A program made the translations under genes and the position numbers. The notes under the pieces were generated by a model. That model did not search any database and had not been told where the DNA came from. It saw only the letters and a list, made by a program, of their open reading frames with translations. 64,000 bases of DNA from Akkermansia muciniphila (GTDB taxonomy: Bacteria > Verrucomicrobiota > Verrucomicrobiia > Verrucomicrobiales > Akkermansiaceae): positions 1 to 64,000 of the forward strand of contig NZ_FXYA01000213.1 in NCBI RefSeq assembly GCF_900184965.1, written 5' to 3'. Shown one piece after another: positions 50,822 through 59,775 of this stretch. The number at the start of each line of letters is the position of its first letter. Within the stretch, counting starts at the first letter, position 1.

Positions 50822-51971
50822 CGTCCGCGAGTTTTTCGAGGGCAGCCCGGCGTTGTTCGTCGTCTGGCCTGATGTAGAGTTGGTGGGCTTTCTTTGAGTC
50901 ATGACCTACTACTTCACGGGCCAAAGCTGCATCTACCCCTGATGTGTGTAACAGAGTGGCAGCAGTAGCCCGGAGGCAGTGGAAGGATTTGGGAGAGACG
51001 GTGCGTGAACGGTTGCCATTCGAGGGTTTGAGTTTCGGGACGATACCGGAATATTCCAGTTCTTTTCTGAATTGCTCGGAAAGATTGGCTGCACCATTGC
51101 GCTCATACCGTCTTGCTGCTACTGGGTGGACATACTGTCCATTGCGGGACAGGGTTTTGATATGTTCGGCCAATGTCGCAACAATGGGTATTCTCATTGG
51201 CCTTTTTGTCTTGGCCGTTCGGAGAATGATCATTCCGTTTTCAAGGTCTATTTGCTCCCATTTGAGGGTTGCCATGTCTCCGAGACGTTGCCCTCCGGTG
51301 TAGAGGGAGAAGATGACCATGCTTTTCCATTCAGAAGGCAGTTCTTGAAGCATTTGAGTGACTTCTTCAATGGTGAATGCTTCCTTCTCCGTTTCCTCAA
51401 AAGCTTGAGAGTCGGGAACTTTGATTCGGAAGAATGGGTTTTTGTCGATGATTTCGCTGTCGAGAGCCGCCATGAATGCAGGTGACAGAGAGGTCATGTA
51501 CTTCTGGACAGTCTTCTTTCGGACGTGCTTGACCTGTTCGTTGACGAAGTCTTTGACGTCCGACCTTTTGACGGAGGAGATTGGCATGGATGCTTTCTTT
51601 CCGAGGTGTTCCAAGAAGAGTTTGATGGCGGTTTTAGAGTTGACGAGTGTTCCTTTTGAGAGCTGCCCTTCTCGCGAGGCAATGTAGTCGTTCAGGAACT
51701 TTTTGACACTGGGAACTTCTTTTGCTTCTTCGTTGGCTAAGGTGGCTATTGTCGCTTTTACCTTAATGGCATGGACGCCTTCCTTGTCAGCCGCCTCATA
51801 TCCATCTGCAATGATTTGGGCACGGGTTCGGGCTTGGGAGGGAGTCTCCTTGATGCCGTTGATTATTTCACCTTTTACTGGTACCTTCGTTGAGACAAGT
51901 TTTCGTTTATCACCGCTCCGCCAAGAGGCGTACCAATATTTTGTTGTGTCTCTTTTGAATAAGGAAGCCAT
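50772..51971 (-). CDS. int: tyrosine integrase of prophage 2
   Basis: 399 residues from ATG 51971 (MASLFKRDTTKYWYASWRSG). A core-binding domain (VKKFLNDYIASREGQLSKGT) and the catalytic residues Arg in GGQRLGDMATLKW, His/Arg in FHCLRATAATLLH, His in VGHDSKKAHQLY and the Tyr of LYIRPDD. It lies at the right end by attR, with two arm-type sites in the 26 bp before its start and no Shine-Dalgarno there. Confidence 0.94.
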   Translation of the reverse strand: MASLFKRDTTKYWYASWRSGDKRKLVSTKVPVKGEIINGIKETPSQARTRAQIIADGYEAADKEGVHAIKVKATIATLANEEAKEVPSVKKFLNDYIASREGQLSKGTLVNSKTAIKLFLEHLGKKASMPISSVKRSDVKDFVNEQVKHVRKKTVQKYMTSLSPAFMAALDSEIIDKNPFFRIKVPDSQAFEETEKEAFTIEEVTQMLQELPSEWKSMVIFSLYTGGQRLGDMATLKWEQIDLENGMIILRTAKTKRPMRIPIVATLAEHIKTLSRNGQYVHPVAARRYERNGAANLSEQFRKELEYSGIVPKLKPSNGNRSRTVSPKSFHCLRATAATLLHTSGVDAALAREVVGHDSKKAHQLYIRPDDEQRRAALEKLADAMTPPSPEPTDPKGEI

Positions 51972-51975
51972 GATA

Positions 51976-51997
51976 CTGCAAGACAAACTGCAAGACA
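51976..51997 (+). repeat. integrase arm-type sites, attR side
   Basis: CTGCAAGACA at 51976-51985 and 51988-51997, the same pair and 12-bp period as at 11007-11028. They sit 5-26 bp upstream of the int start codon. Confidence 0.75.
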
Positions 51998-52092
51998 TTT
52001 ATAGATTGTTTAGCCCATTTTGGCAACATTGAAGACATAGAAAAACGTTGTAAATACGTTGTTTTACACTTTAGAAACAATAAGGATATAGT

Positions 52093-52132
52093 GTCGCCTC
52101 CACCATCTCAAAACAACCGCAAGCGTTTGAAA
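52093..52132 (+). other. attR of prophage 2
   Basis: Exact 40-bp copy of 10936-10975: the 3' end of ssrA and the left arm of its terminator. A perfect hairpin CAACCGCAAGC/GCTTGCGGTTG remains. Marks the right boundary. Confidence 0.92.
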
Positions 52133-52397
52133 CAGAATGCTTGCGGTTGTTGTTTTTATAGAGCCGCAGTACATGATAACGGCTTTTGGAAACAATGTGC
52201 TGCAATTTGTACGCAGGAATACTCCTTTCTCCCAGGCAGTAGGCGGAAAAGGATGTGGAGGAAGCATCCTTGATAAGGAACAAGATATTTCATCTATTCA
52301 CCCCCTCTTCATTGCCATGCTCTAAAGCCGCTGCATCACATATCCCCAGCCAGCCGCCATCATGCAGTCAGTCCTACCTTATTTGCTGATATCCTTA

Positions 52398-52805
52398 TTA
52401 TTTTCTGATGGTAAAATACTTGAAGAATGATATGGAGGCAAAATCCACCAGTATGAACTGTGCATAATTAACAGGGGTAAAAATACGGCGGCCTCCAAGG
52501 CTATTGACAGCCTCAATCGTCAGCAGAACGGCTTCACCAAACTCAACGGCCTCATCATCTCCTGCGGAATGATTCAGCACAGAGGTATTTCCCAGCCTTG
52601 CCCATACCTGGACAGCTTGCCAGTCCTCTCCCATGTCCTCAATGACGGCTACAGCCGCGCCTAAAGCCGGGGCCTGGTTGGCCGGTATGTCATTCTGTTT
52701 ATAGCGGTCTATACGGGTATATCCATCCGAATCCTGGTAGATGGCTGTCAGCGTGAATTCTCGCCAGTTGCCGGGCTTGGAAAACTGTATTTGTATCTCT
52801 CTCAT
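52398..52805 (-). CDS. hypothetical protein in a phage remnant
   Basis: 135 residues, MREIQIQFSKPGNWREFTLT, predicted mainly beta, with GAAVAVIEDMGEDWQAVQVW and an aromatic end. It follows a gene fragment by 7 bp. Both look like leftover tail-region genes of an older phage between prophages 2 and 3, but the protein has no recognised family. Confidence 0.55.
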   Translation of the reverse strand: MREIQIQFSKPGNWREFTLTAIYQDSDGYTRIDRYKQNDIPANQAPALGAAVAVIEDMGEDWQAVQVWARLGNTSVLNHSAGDDEAVEFGEAVLLTIEAVNSLGGRRIFTPVNYAQFILVDFASISFFKYFTIRK

Positions 52806-52812
52806 GGTATGA

Positions 52813-52925
52813 TTACGCTAATCGGTTGATTTCAATAACGGCGGCACATAACACCACTTCCCTGAAAATCTGCTCCCGCTCACGGAAAATGTCATCCTGT
52901 GTAAAACGTCCAGATTGAGACCACG
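52813..52925 (-). pseudogene. C-terminal fragment of a lost gene
   Basis: The minus frame reads GRFTQDDIFREREQIFREVV, then LCAAVIEINRLA and a stop, 7 bp before the next gene. There is no upstream body: the frame degenerates into the 5' region of the phosphodiesterase gene on the other strand. Confidence 0.4.
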
Positions 52926-52988
52926 CTCCTGTCCGGCATGCTGGCAAGAGTTGATAAAAATATTCCAAGCCGACAGTATGTATTTTAT

Positions 52989-53981
52989 ATGGAAAACTCT
53001 TCTCATCAAACAACCCGCCGGAATTTCCTGAATCAATTAGGTCTGGCGGCGGCAGGAATGGCGACGAGCGATACAGCCCTTTCCGCCACACAATATGGTT
53101 CCGGCATTCCTAAAAATTCCGTACCGGATATTACTCCCGACAATTCCGCCAAAAGAGTGATCATGATTTCCCTGGACGGGATTTGTCTGGAAGGTTTTCA
53201 AAAGGCGCATGCTCCCTCCTTAAAAGGAATGATGTCACAGGGAGCTTTCTCTCTGGATACGAGGGTTGTGATGCCCTCCGTCACTTTGCCGAACTGGACC
53301 AGTCACTTAACCGGCAGCGGCCCGGAACAGCACGGTGTCTTCAATAATAACTGGACGCTGGCGACTTCCTCCTACCCCGCCGTACGGAAAGACGAAGACG
53401 GATATTATCCCTCCGTATTTCAGGCCCTGAAACAATGCCAGCCTTCCTGTAAAACAGCCTTTTATTATAATTGGAAACCTCTCGCCTATCCGTTCAACGA
53501 AAAATATCTGGATGAAATCAAGTATCTGAAAGACGATGCCTATATCCCCAATTACAACCAGGCTTTCCAATTCATCATGAAACACCGCCACATCCCGACT
53601 GTGGTTTTCCTCTATTCCGTTCATACAGATAATGCGGGGCACAAGTACGGATGGATGTCCAATGAATATCTTCAATCTATTGAAGAGGCGGATCAGCAAA
53701 TTGGAATCTTTTTTCAGAAATTGAGGCAGGAAAACTTATTCAACGATACGCATTTTTTATTTTTGACGGATCATGGGGGAATCGGAAAAGGCCACGGGGG
53801 TACGAGCGCAGCGGAAATGATAATTCCATGGGGAATTTCAGGCCCGGGCATTAAGAGAAATTTCCTGATCACCGAACCGAACAACACCACCAATACCGCT
53901 CCCATGATTCTTCATTTATTCGGAGGAAAGCCACTACCGGAATGGACGGGGAAAGTCATTGAAAGCGTGTTCCCATCATAA
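52989..53981 (+). CDS. Tat-exported alkaline-phosphatase-superfamily phosphodiesterase
   Basis: 330 residues from ATG 52989 (MENSSHQTTRRNFLNQLGLA). TTRRNFL plus a hydrophobic stretch is a Tat signal. The alkaline phosphatase fold of nucleotide pyrophosphatases is seen as: metal Asp in VIMISLDGI, the nucleophile Thr in PSVTLPNWTSHLTG, the HTDNAGHKYG ligands and LTDHGG near the end. It probably hydrolyses phosphodiesters in the periplasm; substrate unknown. A host gene, single transcript. Confidence 0.85.
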   Translation: MENSSHQTTRRNFLNQLGLAAAGMATSDTALSATQYGSGIPKNSVPDITPDNSAKRVIMISLDGICLEGFQKAHAPSLKGMMSQGAFSLDTRVVMPSVTLPNWTSHLTGSGPEQHGVFNNNWTLATSSYPAVRKDEDGYYPSVFQALKQCQPSCKTAFYYNWKPLAYPFNEKYLDEIKYLKDDAYIPNYNQAFQFIMKHRHIPTVVFLYSVHTDNAGHKYGWMSNEYLQSIEEADQQIGIFFQKLRQENLFNDTHFLFLTDHGGIGKGHGGTSAAEMIIPWGISGPGIKRNFLITEPNNTTNTAPMILHLFGGKPLPEWTGKVIESVFPS

Positions 53982-54820
53982 CCCAGCGCCTTGCTTCTTC
54001 TGATGCAAATTGCCGTCTCTTCACGAAAAAACAAAAAACATGCCTGCCGCTGGCATTCCCTGCCGGAGTTGAACCGAGCCTTTGCCGTTGGAGAGACGGC
54101 CTTCCTGACCGCTAGAAGAAGGGAACATGACAGGCGGAATAAAACGGCCTGCTTCCCACAAGCCGCTACAGCTTGCATAGCACTTCCCCGGAAAGAGTCA
54201 ATGATTTTCACCGTATTTTTTCTCCTTTTTAATCAAACAAGGAATTCCAACAGGAGGCTATCAGCCGCCTCAAAGCGCAACAGAACCTGTTCAGGCGTGT
54301 TTTTTCCAAAGACATGGAGACAAGCTTATCCCAACCAGACCATCAGCTTTCTGATGTTTTCCAACCATCCTTTTTTCAACCGTTGCCCGCCCATACGCAT
54401 AAGATAAGGGGAAGGATTGCGCCTGTTTTTTCTATGGAGGACAATAAAGCGCACGGCCTCCACTGCCAGCCCAGCCTCTCTCCTGAATTCTGACCGTATT
54501 TTTGCGCACGAACTGGTTCATGACCTCCAGACACACGGCATGGACTGCAAACATCAACATTTTTTCACTGGCAGTACGTTGCTTCCCTGAAAAATCGTCC
54601 GTCTTAACCTCTCCCATTCCATCCCCCTGCCGTCTTTCATAATGAATTGTTCACTCAGCCCTTCTGGCTCCTTTCCCACCTTCATGGCAATCATCCCACG
54701 TAACCGACATGAGCAGGCCATTCAGCATTTAATAATTCAAGGCGCGGGTACTCTCTCCTTCCGGGTGATCGTACCGCATCAAAAGACATCTTATGATGCG
54801 CCCTGCCGCTAAGGTGTTGT
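53982..54820. other. about 840 bp without a convincing gene
   Basis: Open frames on both strands here are short, lack ribosome-binding sites and have poor composition. A GCATCA/TGATGC hairpin at about 54777-54799 lies downstream of the sanA-like gene. It may be decayed host or phage DNA. Confidence 0.5.
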
Positions 54821-55555
54821 TCATTTTTCCTCTTTTATTTCCGGCAAAACCACAGGTTCACCCAAAAAACGAGGTTCACGACTCCAAACCCACAAGTCCA
54901 GCATCATCCATACGCGGGCCGCACGCTCCCTGAACCAGCTTTTCATACGGGAACGGCGGTTAGGAACATCCGGCGCGCTGACGGCCCAGGCATCCATCCC
55001 CTCATGCGCCGCGATTGCCAGGGCGCGTTCATTGTGAAATTCCTGAGAAACAATAATCATCGCCGAAACACCAAAAATTTCCTTCATCCTCACGACAGAA
55101 TCCAGAGTCCGCAACCCTGCAAAATCACATACAATCCGCTCCTCTGGGACGCCACGCTCCACCAGAGCCTGTTTCATCCATTCCGGTTCATTGTAAGCAT
55201 GAGAACTATTATCTCCGGAAACGATGAAAACCGTTGCCTTTCCATTCTTCCAAAGTTCCGAGGCCGTATCCATCCTGTTATGGAAATATCCGTTAGGGGC
55301 GCCCATGAATGTCGGGGAGCATCCTAACACCAGAACAGGAGCACGAACGGGGACATCCCTGGAATGCTCAACAATCCTGCCCCCTGAAACGGAATCAATG
55401 TACCATTCTGCAGCAACGCACATCACAACCGCAGCCGCAAGAATGCCTCCTGCTATTTTCAACGCCAACAGCATTCCCTTTTTTCCAGGGAACCATGAAC
55501 CATCTGATTTTCCCGACCTGAAGATACCCAACAACTTCATACTCCGTGTTTCCAT
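54821..55555 (-). CDS. sanA: SanA-like DUF218 membrane protein
   Basis: About 244 residues (start METRSMKLLGIF or the Met five residues on). One N-terminal membrane segment (LKIAGGILAAAVVMCVAAEW), then a periplasmic DUF218 domain: PVLVLGCSPTF, NRMDTASELWKNGKATVFIV, SGDNSSHAYNE and ERIVCDFAGLRTLDSVVRMK. SanA proteins support envelope barrier function to large antibiotics such as vancomycin. A host gene. Confidence 0.88.
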   Translation of the reverse strand: METRSMKLLGIFRSGKSDGSWFPGKKGMLLALKIAGGILAAAVVMCVAAEWYIDSVSGGRIVEHSRDVPVRAPVLVLGCSPTFMGAPNGYFHNRMDTASELWKNGKATVFIVSGDNSSHAYNEPEWMKQALVERGVPEERIVCDFAGLRTLDSVVRMKEIFGVSAMIIVSQEFHNERALAIAAHEGMDAWAVSAPDVPNRRSRMKSWFRERAARVWMMLDLWVWSREPRFLGEPVVLPEIKEEK

Positions 55556-55644
55556 TTCAGCCAGCAAATAGTGAGTGGAGCCAAACAAAAAAGGCCCGCC
55601 AAAAACGAGCCTTTAATTTACATAATTTACTGTTATTTAGAGAA

Positions 55645-55698
55645 GTACCCCCGACCGGACTCGAACCGGTACGTCCTTGCGGACAACAGATTTTAAGA
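55645..55698 (-). tRNA. 3' fragment of tRNA-Leu(UAA), att site of prophage 3
   Basis: On the minus strand: anticodon loop with TAA (GTCTTAAAATC), the long variable arm GTCCGCAAGGAC, T-arm ACCGGTTCGAGTCCGGT and acceptor CGGGGGT. The 5' half (acceptor, D-arm) is missing and replaced by AT-rich DNA, so this is not a functional gene but the duplicated att copy at a prophage edge. Confidence 0.8.
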
Positions 55699-55897
55699 CA
55701 AATTCAAAATATTGGTATTTCAATATTTTTATTAGAAAACGATTCATAGGTAACTACTGGGTAACTATTTCAGTTTTTACGATTCATTTCTCGCTCGTAT
55801 TCTCGGTAATTCTTTCCAGAAGGAAGAGTGCCAGAAAAAATCAGCCTTGTCTATTTTGGACTTGCAGAAAAATACTATCTGGAAATGATAAAAAGCA

Positions 55898-56461
55898 ATG
55901 GAACGGTATTACATTGCAACGGAGGAAGGGCAAACGGAGGGGCCGTATTCTTTTGAATCTTTGGAAACCTTCTACACCGAAGGCAAGATAAATGATGATA
56001 CTCTTGTTTGCATTGCTGGGGATCAAAGATGGATGCGATTTTACGCCCTTTTAGAACATGAGCGGAAAATACAAGCCTTTCAAAGGGGTGAGGCTACCCG
56101 TAAAAAAGAGGAAGAGGCACGAAGAAGGTTCGATGAAGCACAGGCACAATTAAATAAACCTGCTTGGCAAAAGATTCATGAACAACAGGATACGCGACCA
56201 AGCGAATCTGAACCGTTGGAGATAACTGTTGAGGGATTATTCCAGATCATGGGTATTCTTGCTCTACTCGCTGGGGTGATACTAGCTTTATGCAACACGG
56301 GGCCAGGATATGCCGCTATTGGTATTATTTACCTGCTTTCCGGAGCCTTCTTCTGCCTTGGGTGCTTCTGGTGTGCCAAGGTTATCAAATTGCTCTCTCG
56401 TGTCGTTGACCTGCTTTCCACAATAGCCAAGAGGTTATATAACGTTGGGAACAAAGATTAA
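55898..56461 (+). CDS. GYF_2-domain membrane protein
   Basis: 187 residues. Residues 1-50 are a GYF_2/DUF4339 domain (ERYYIATEEGQTEGPYSFES, then DTLVCIAGDQRWMRF). A charged coiled coil follows (55-90), then two membrane segments (FQIMGILALLAGVILALCNT and AIGIIYLLSGAFFCLGCFWC). At the edge of prophage 3, facing away from its tail operon: a candidate lysogenic-conversion gene. Confidence 0.78.
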   Translation: MERYYIATEEGQTEGPYSFESLETFYTEGKINDDTLVCIAGDQRWMRFYALLEHERKIQAFQRGEATRKKEEEARRRFDEAQAQLNKPAWQKIHEQQDTRPSESEPLEITVEGLFQIMGILALLAGVILALCNTGPGYAAIGIIYLLSGAFFCLGCFWCAKVIKLLSRVVDLLSTIAKRLYNVGNKD

Positions 56462-56503
56462 AACGCCCCTAAAATAAGGACGTGAATGCTAAGGGCTTGT
56501 CCA

Positions 56504-59020
56504 TCATCTTTTACGGTAAGGAAGATTAACAATGCCCCCGGGGCGTTTCTGCCTTTCGGTAGTATTAGCCCATTTTCCTATTGCGTCAATTTGAGCATTG
56601 ATTCCTCTAAGCCCCTGGGTTAATTCCTCTTTTAGTCCATTGACGGCACGTTTTGTTGCCAGTCCTAATTCCTGAAGCTTAGCAACGTAGAGCTTACCTA
56701 ATTCTCTCATTTCAGCTTCATCAATGTGTCCATCAGCTGCCGCAGCTTCTATATTTTTACGTATGGCATCAAGTGCCTTGTTGGCTAGGTCTGATTGCTG
56801 GGGGCTAGAGCTTTCGCCAGTCTTCATAAGCAATCCTTGTACAAAAGTTTTAGACGTATTTTTAGCATCTTTTTGCTGTTCCCGCTGAAGCTTCTTCAAT
56901 TCCCGCTCATGCTCTTTCTCAAGCTTTTCCTGGGCCTTCTTGGCTTCCTGAGCTTCCTTTTTGTCGGCCCGCTTGTTGAACAAGTCGATATTGGCTGAAT
57001 TGAGCTGGTCTTGCGTCCTGATGCTCCGCTCCTGATCAACAATGTTGCGTTCATAGGCCCCCATAATATCCCCCAGCTTCCCGGCTTCTTCTCTGGCATC
57101 GGCAAGTTTGTCCGCAAGTTCTTTTGCCTTGCTGTTCTGGTCTTCCAGGGCTTTTTGATATTCCCCGGTTCGGCTGGTTACGTCCGTTCCCCGCTTGTAG
57201 GAGGGTTCAAAGTTCACGCCGGATTGACGAAACAAATCCCGGAGTTCATCTATTCTGACATTGGCGGCGTTTCCTTCATCCTGGGCGGTATCACGGGCAG
57301 ACAAAAGGCGTTGCTGTTTCTCTTGTTTCTCTTTAAGTTCTTTGAGTAAAGCAGAACGCGAATTATCAAGAATATCTATCCCTTGGAATGGAATTTTAGA
57401 TAAGTTATCTATTTGCTTTTTTAATTCATCAGGATTCGGCATTTTTTTTAATTCCCTATTGGCGGCATCAATTCGTTCCTGGGCTTTTTGCTGTTGATTG
57501 AACAGACCCCGAACTTCCTGAAGGGAAGGCATCTGCCCTTGAATGAACTTCATATCGAAGTCCTTGTCTTGTAAACGGTCACGGTTTTGAACGGCCGTAT
57601 CCAACTGCTTTCCGTAGTCCATGAATTCCTTCTGCGCTACTTCCAGATCTCGGCGGCGTATTTTATCGTCAAGATTCTGGTTGATCATCATCATGCCGTA
57701 GTCCCGTTGCCTCTCGGTGATTTTTCCGTCTTCAAAGTCATTGTCCAACTTCACGCGGGCAAGTTCGGCTTCCTGCGTGTCAATCCCCTTCTGGCGGGCG
57801 GCTTCCTCCCTCCGTAGCTGGATTTGCCGTTCAATCTCCTGCGTTTGCAAACGGTATTGCGTCGTAATGCCCTTCACAAAGTCTTCAAACCCTTTGTTGA
57901 TTTCCTGTGTTCGGTCGGCTTTGTTATAGTCCTGGATAGCTTCATAACTCTTTTTGATAGATTCGGCAGTATCCCTGGCACGTTTTTTCATCCTTTCGGT
58001 TGCCTGTTCCGCCTGCCGCTCCAATTCGTCGCTTTTGGCCTTGAAGTGGTCAATCAAAGCGGTAATGCCGGCGGTCAGCCCCTGGATCAGCAGCATGGCC
58101 CAGCCCAGCGGCCCCATCGCCGTTTTGATGGTGGTTCCGAATAAATGAATGAACGGGATAGCTCCCCGGAGCGAGCTGGACATGCCCAGGATGCGCGTTG
58201 CCGCAATGGTAATCTGCCCCGCCAGCCCCTTGACCTGCGTGGAGGTGAGTTGCCCGGCATCTCCGGCCGTCTTGATGCGCCGTCCCAGGTCCTGGATATT
58301 CTTCAGGGCGTCCGCCTGGGCCACGTTGTCCCCGGCCTTCCGGGCTTCTTCCAACTTGGCAATGTAGGATTCCAATTCGGCCTGCAATTCCTCATAGGTG
58401 GCAGAGGCGCGGCGGTTGTTGGCCTCCAGCCGTTCCACCGTGGCGGCGGCTGCCTGCTGCTTCCGGGCCTCCGCGGCTTCCGCCTTTTCCGCGGCCTTGT
58501 CGGCCGCGTCCATTTCCTTGTTGTAGCCGTCGATGATTTGTTGAAGGTTTTCGTCAAGGTCATCTCCCCATTTCGCCCCGAGATCCAAATCAGACATTTT
58601 GTTGTTGAGGACTTCAAAGACGTCATCCACCTGTTCCAGCTTCTTCCTGAATTCCTCGGAGGTCAGCACGGCGTTGGTGACTTCGTCAATAAACCCGGTC
58701 AATCCCGGGTTGTCGTTAAAGGCGGCTTTCATCCGGGAGCCGGCGGCGGTCAGGGCGTCGGCGTATTGGTCAAGTTTGGAATTGGCGTTTTCCAGGGCTT
58801 TTTCATATTCCGCGCCCATGCCGTCCTTCATGGCGTCGCCGGTTTCCCCGGCAGCCGTTTTGACACGGGAAAGAGAATCTGCGATCCGGTCCATCACGCC
58901 GGAAGTCTGCGAAATGGATTCGCCGGATTCCCGTATCCTGTCCAAGGATGCGGCGGCTTGAGTGGCGCCGGAGGTGTCGGCGGTCGTTCTGATATTGATG
59001 TTCAGGTTTCTGTCTGACAT
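56504..59020 (-). CDS. tail tape measure protein
   Basis: 838 residues from ATG 59020 (MSDRNLNINIRTTADTSGAT). Long coiled coils through most of the length (about 130-260 and 300-720), one hydrophobic patch (IKTAMGPLGWAMLLIQGLTA, then GITALI) and a short basic C-terminus (GGIVNLPYRKR). It sets tail length in long-tailed phages. Last gene of the visible leftward tail operon. Confidence 0.82.
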   Translation of the reverse strand: MSDRNLNINIRTTADTSGATQAAASLDRIRESGESISQTSGVMDRIADSLSRVKTAAGETGDAMKDGMGAEYEKALENANSKLDQYADALTAAGSRMKAAFNDNPGLTGFIDEVTNAVLTSEEFRKKLEQVDDVFEVLNNKMSDLDLGAKWGDDLDENLQQIIDGYNKEMDAADKAAEKAEAAEARKQQAAAATVERLEANNRRASATYEELQAELESYIAKLEEARKAGDNVAQADALKNIQDLGRRIKTAGDAGQLTSTQVKGLAGQITIAATRILGMSSSLRGAIPFIHLFGTTIKTAMGPLGWAMLLIQGLTAGITALIDHFKAKSDELERQAEQATERMKKRARDTAESIKKSYEAIQDYNKADRTQEINKGFEDFVKGITTQYRLQTQEIERQIQLRREEAARQKGIDTQEAELARVKLDNDFEDGKITERQRDYGMMMINQNLDDKIRRRDLEVAQKEFMDYGKQLDTAVQNRDRLQDKDFDMKFIQGQMPSLQEVRGLFNQQQKAQERIDAANRELKKMPNPDELKKQIDNLSKIPFQGIDILDNSRSALLKELKEKQEKQQRLLSARDTAQDEGNAANVRIDELRDLFRQSGVNFEPSYKRGTDVTSRTGEYQKALEDQNSKAKELADKLADAREEAGKLGDIMGAYERNIVDQERSIRTQDQLNSANIDLFNKRADKKEAQEAKKAQEKLEKEHERELKKLQREQQKDAKNTSKTFVQGLLMKTGESSSPQQSDLANKALDAIRKNIEAAAADGHIDEAEMRELGKLYVAKLQELGLATKRAVNGLKEELTQGLRGINAQIDAIGKWANTTERQKRPGGIVNLPYRKR

Positions 59021-59775
59021 GGTTCTATTGATTGGCTGTTGAGATTCAAACGGGCGTCGCACAGAGCGCGCATGACTTCCCGGCGGGCGTTTTTGGGAAC
59101 GTGGGGAGGCCGGGGATTGCCGACGCTCACCACGTCATAGCTGCGGGCATAATCCTCCGGGTTCGCCGTCCGGCTGTCCCAGTTCCACCAGGACCACCGC
59201 CCGGCCCGGTTCAGGGGCGTCCACGGCTCGTCAAGCCGGACACGCTCCCGGCCGCAGACATCCATGACGGCCCGGCAGATGGTGAGGTCTTCCGGGGCGA
59301 GCGGGGGGATGGCGGCGCATTCCAGCGCTTCGGCGGCCATCCTGGACGCCCGTCCGCTCAGGGCGTAGCAATTTCCGTAGGCGGACCGTTCGGACGGGTT
59401 CCGGGGGACCAGGTACCCGGCGGCGTGCAGCGCAAGCCCGTTGTGTTTCATTTCCCTGACCCAGCCGCCCGACAGAAGCGCCGTGTCGGAGTCAATCTTG
59501 ACGACGGTGTCGCCATCCGCCGCCCCCCCGGCCAGCGTGGCAATAATTCCCCGGACGCACTCCGGGCCGCGCAGGTTGCCGCAGCGGGGGAAAGAACTCC
59601 GGCGATACCGCGCCCCATGCGCTACAAGGGCCCTCTTGTCCTCCGGGGGCACCGGGGCGGCGCTGTCGTCCACCACCGTAACTACCGCCTCCGGAAGAGC
59701 CGTCCTGGCGCACCGGACGCAGGCCACGGCTTCCTGCGCGTCTCCGGCATAGGTGAAGGTGTATATCCTGATCAT
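59002..59775 (-). CDS. glycosyltransferase-like protein in the tail operon
   Basis: 257 residues, GT-A-like: MIRIYTFTYAGDAQEAVACV, VVTVVDDSAAPV, and the D-x-D-like metal site TVVKIDSDTALLSGGWVREM. The C-terminal half has ALSGRASRMAAEALE and WWNWDSRTANPEDYAR. It overlaps the tape-measure gene by 19 bp and the upstream tail gene by 4 bp, so it is co-translated with virion genes. Acceptor unknown. Confidence 0.7.
   Translation of the reverse strand: MIRIYTFTYAGDAQEAVACVRCARTALPEAVVTVVDDSAAPVPPEDKRALVAHGARYRRSSFPRCGNLRGPECVRGIIATLAGGAADGDTVVKIDSDTALLSGGWVREMKHNGLALHAAGYLVPRNPSERSAYGNCYALSGRASRMAAEALECAAIPPLAPEDLTICRAVMDVCGRERVRLDEPWTPLNRAGRWSWWNWDSRTANPEDYARSYDVVSVGNPRPPHVPKNARREVMRALCDARLNLNSQSIEPCQTET

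Noticed and set aside
53991-54407. 138-codon frame after the phosphodiesterase
   Set aside because: Basic, low-information composition and no start signals.
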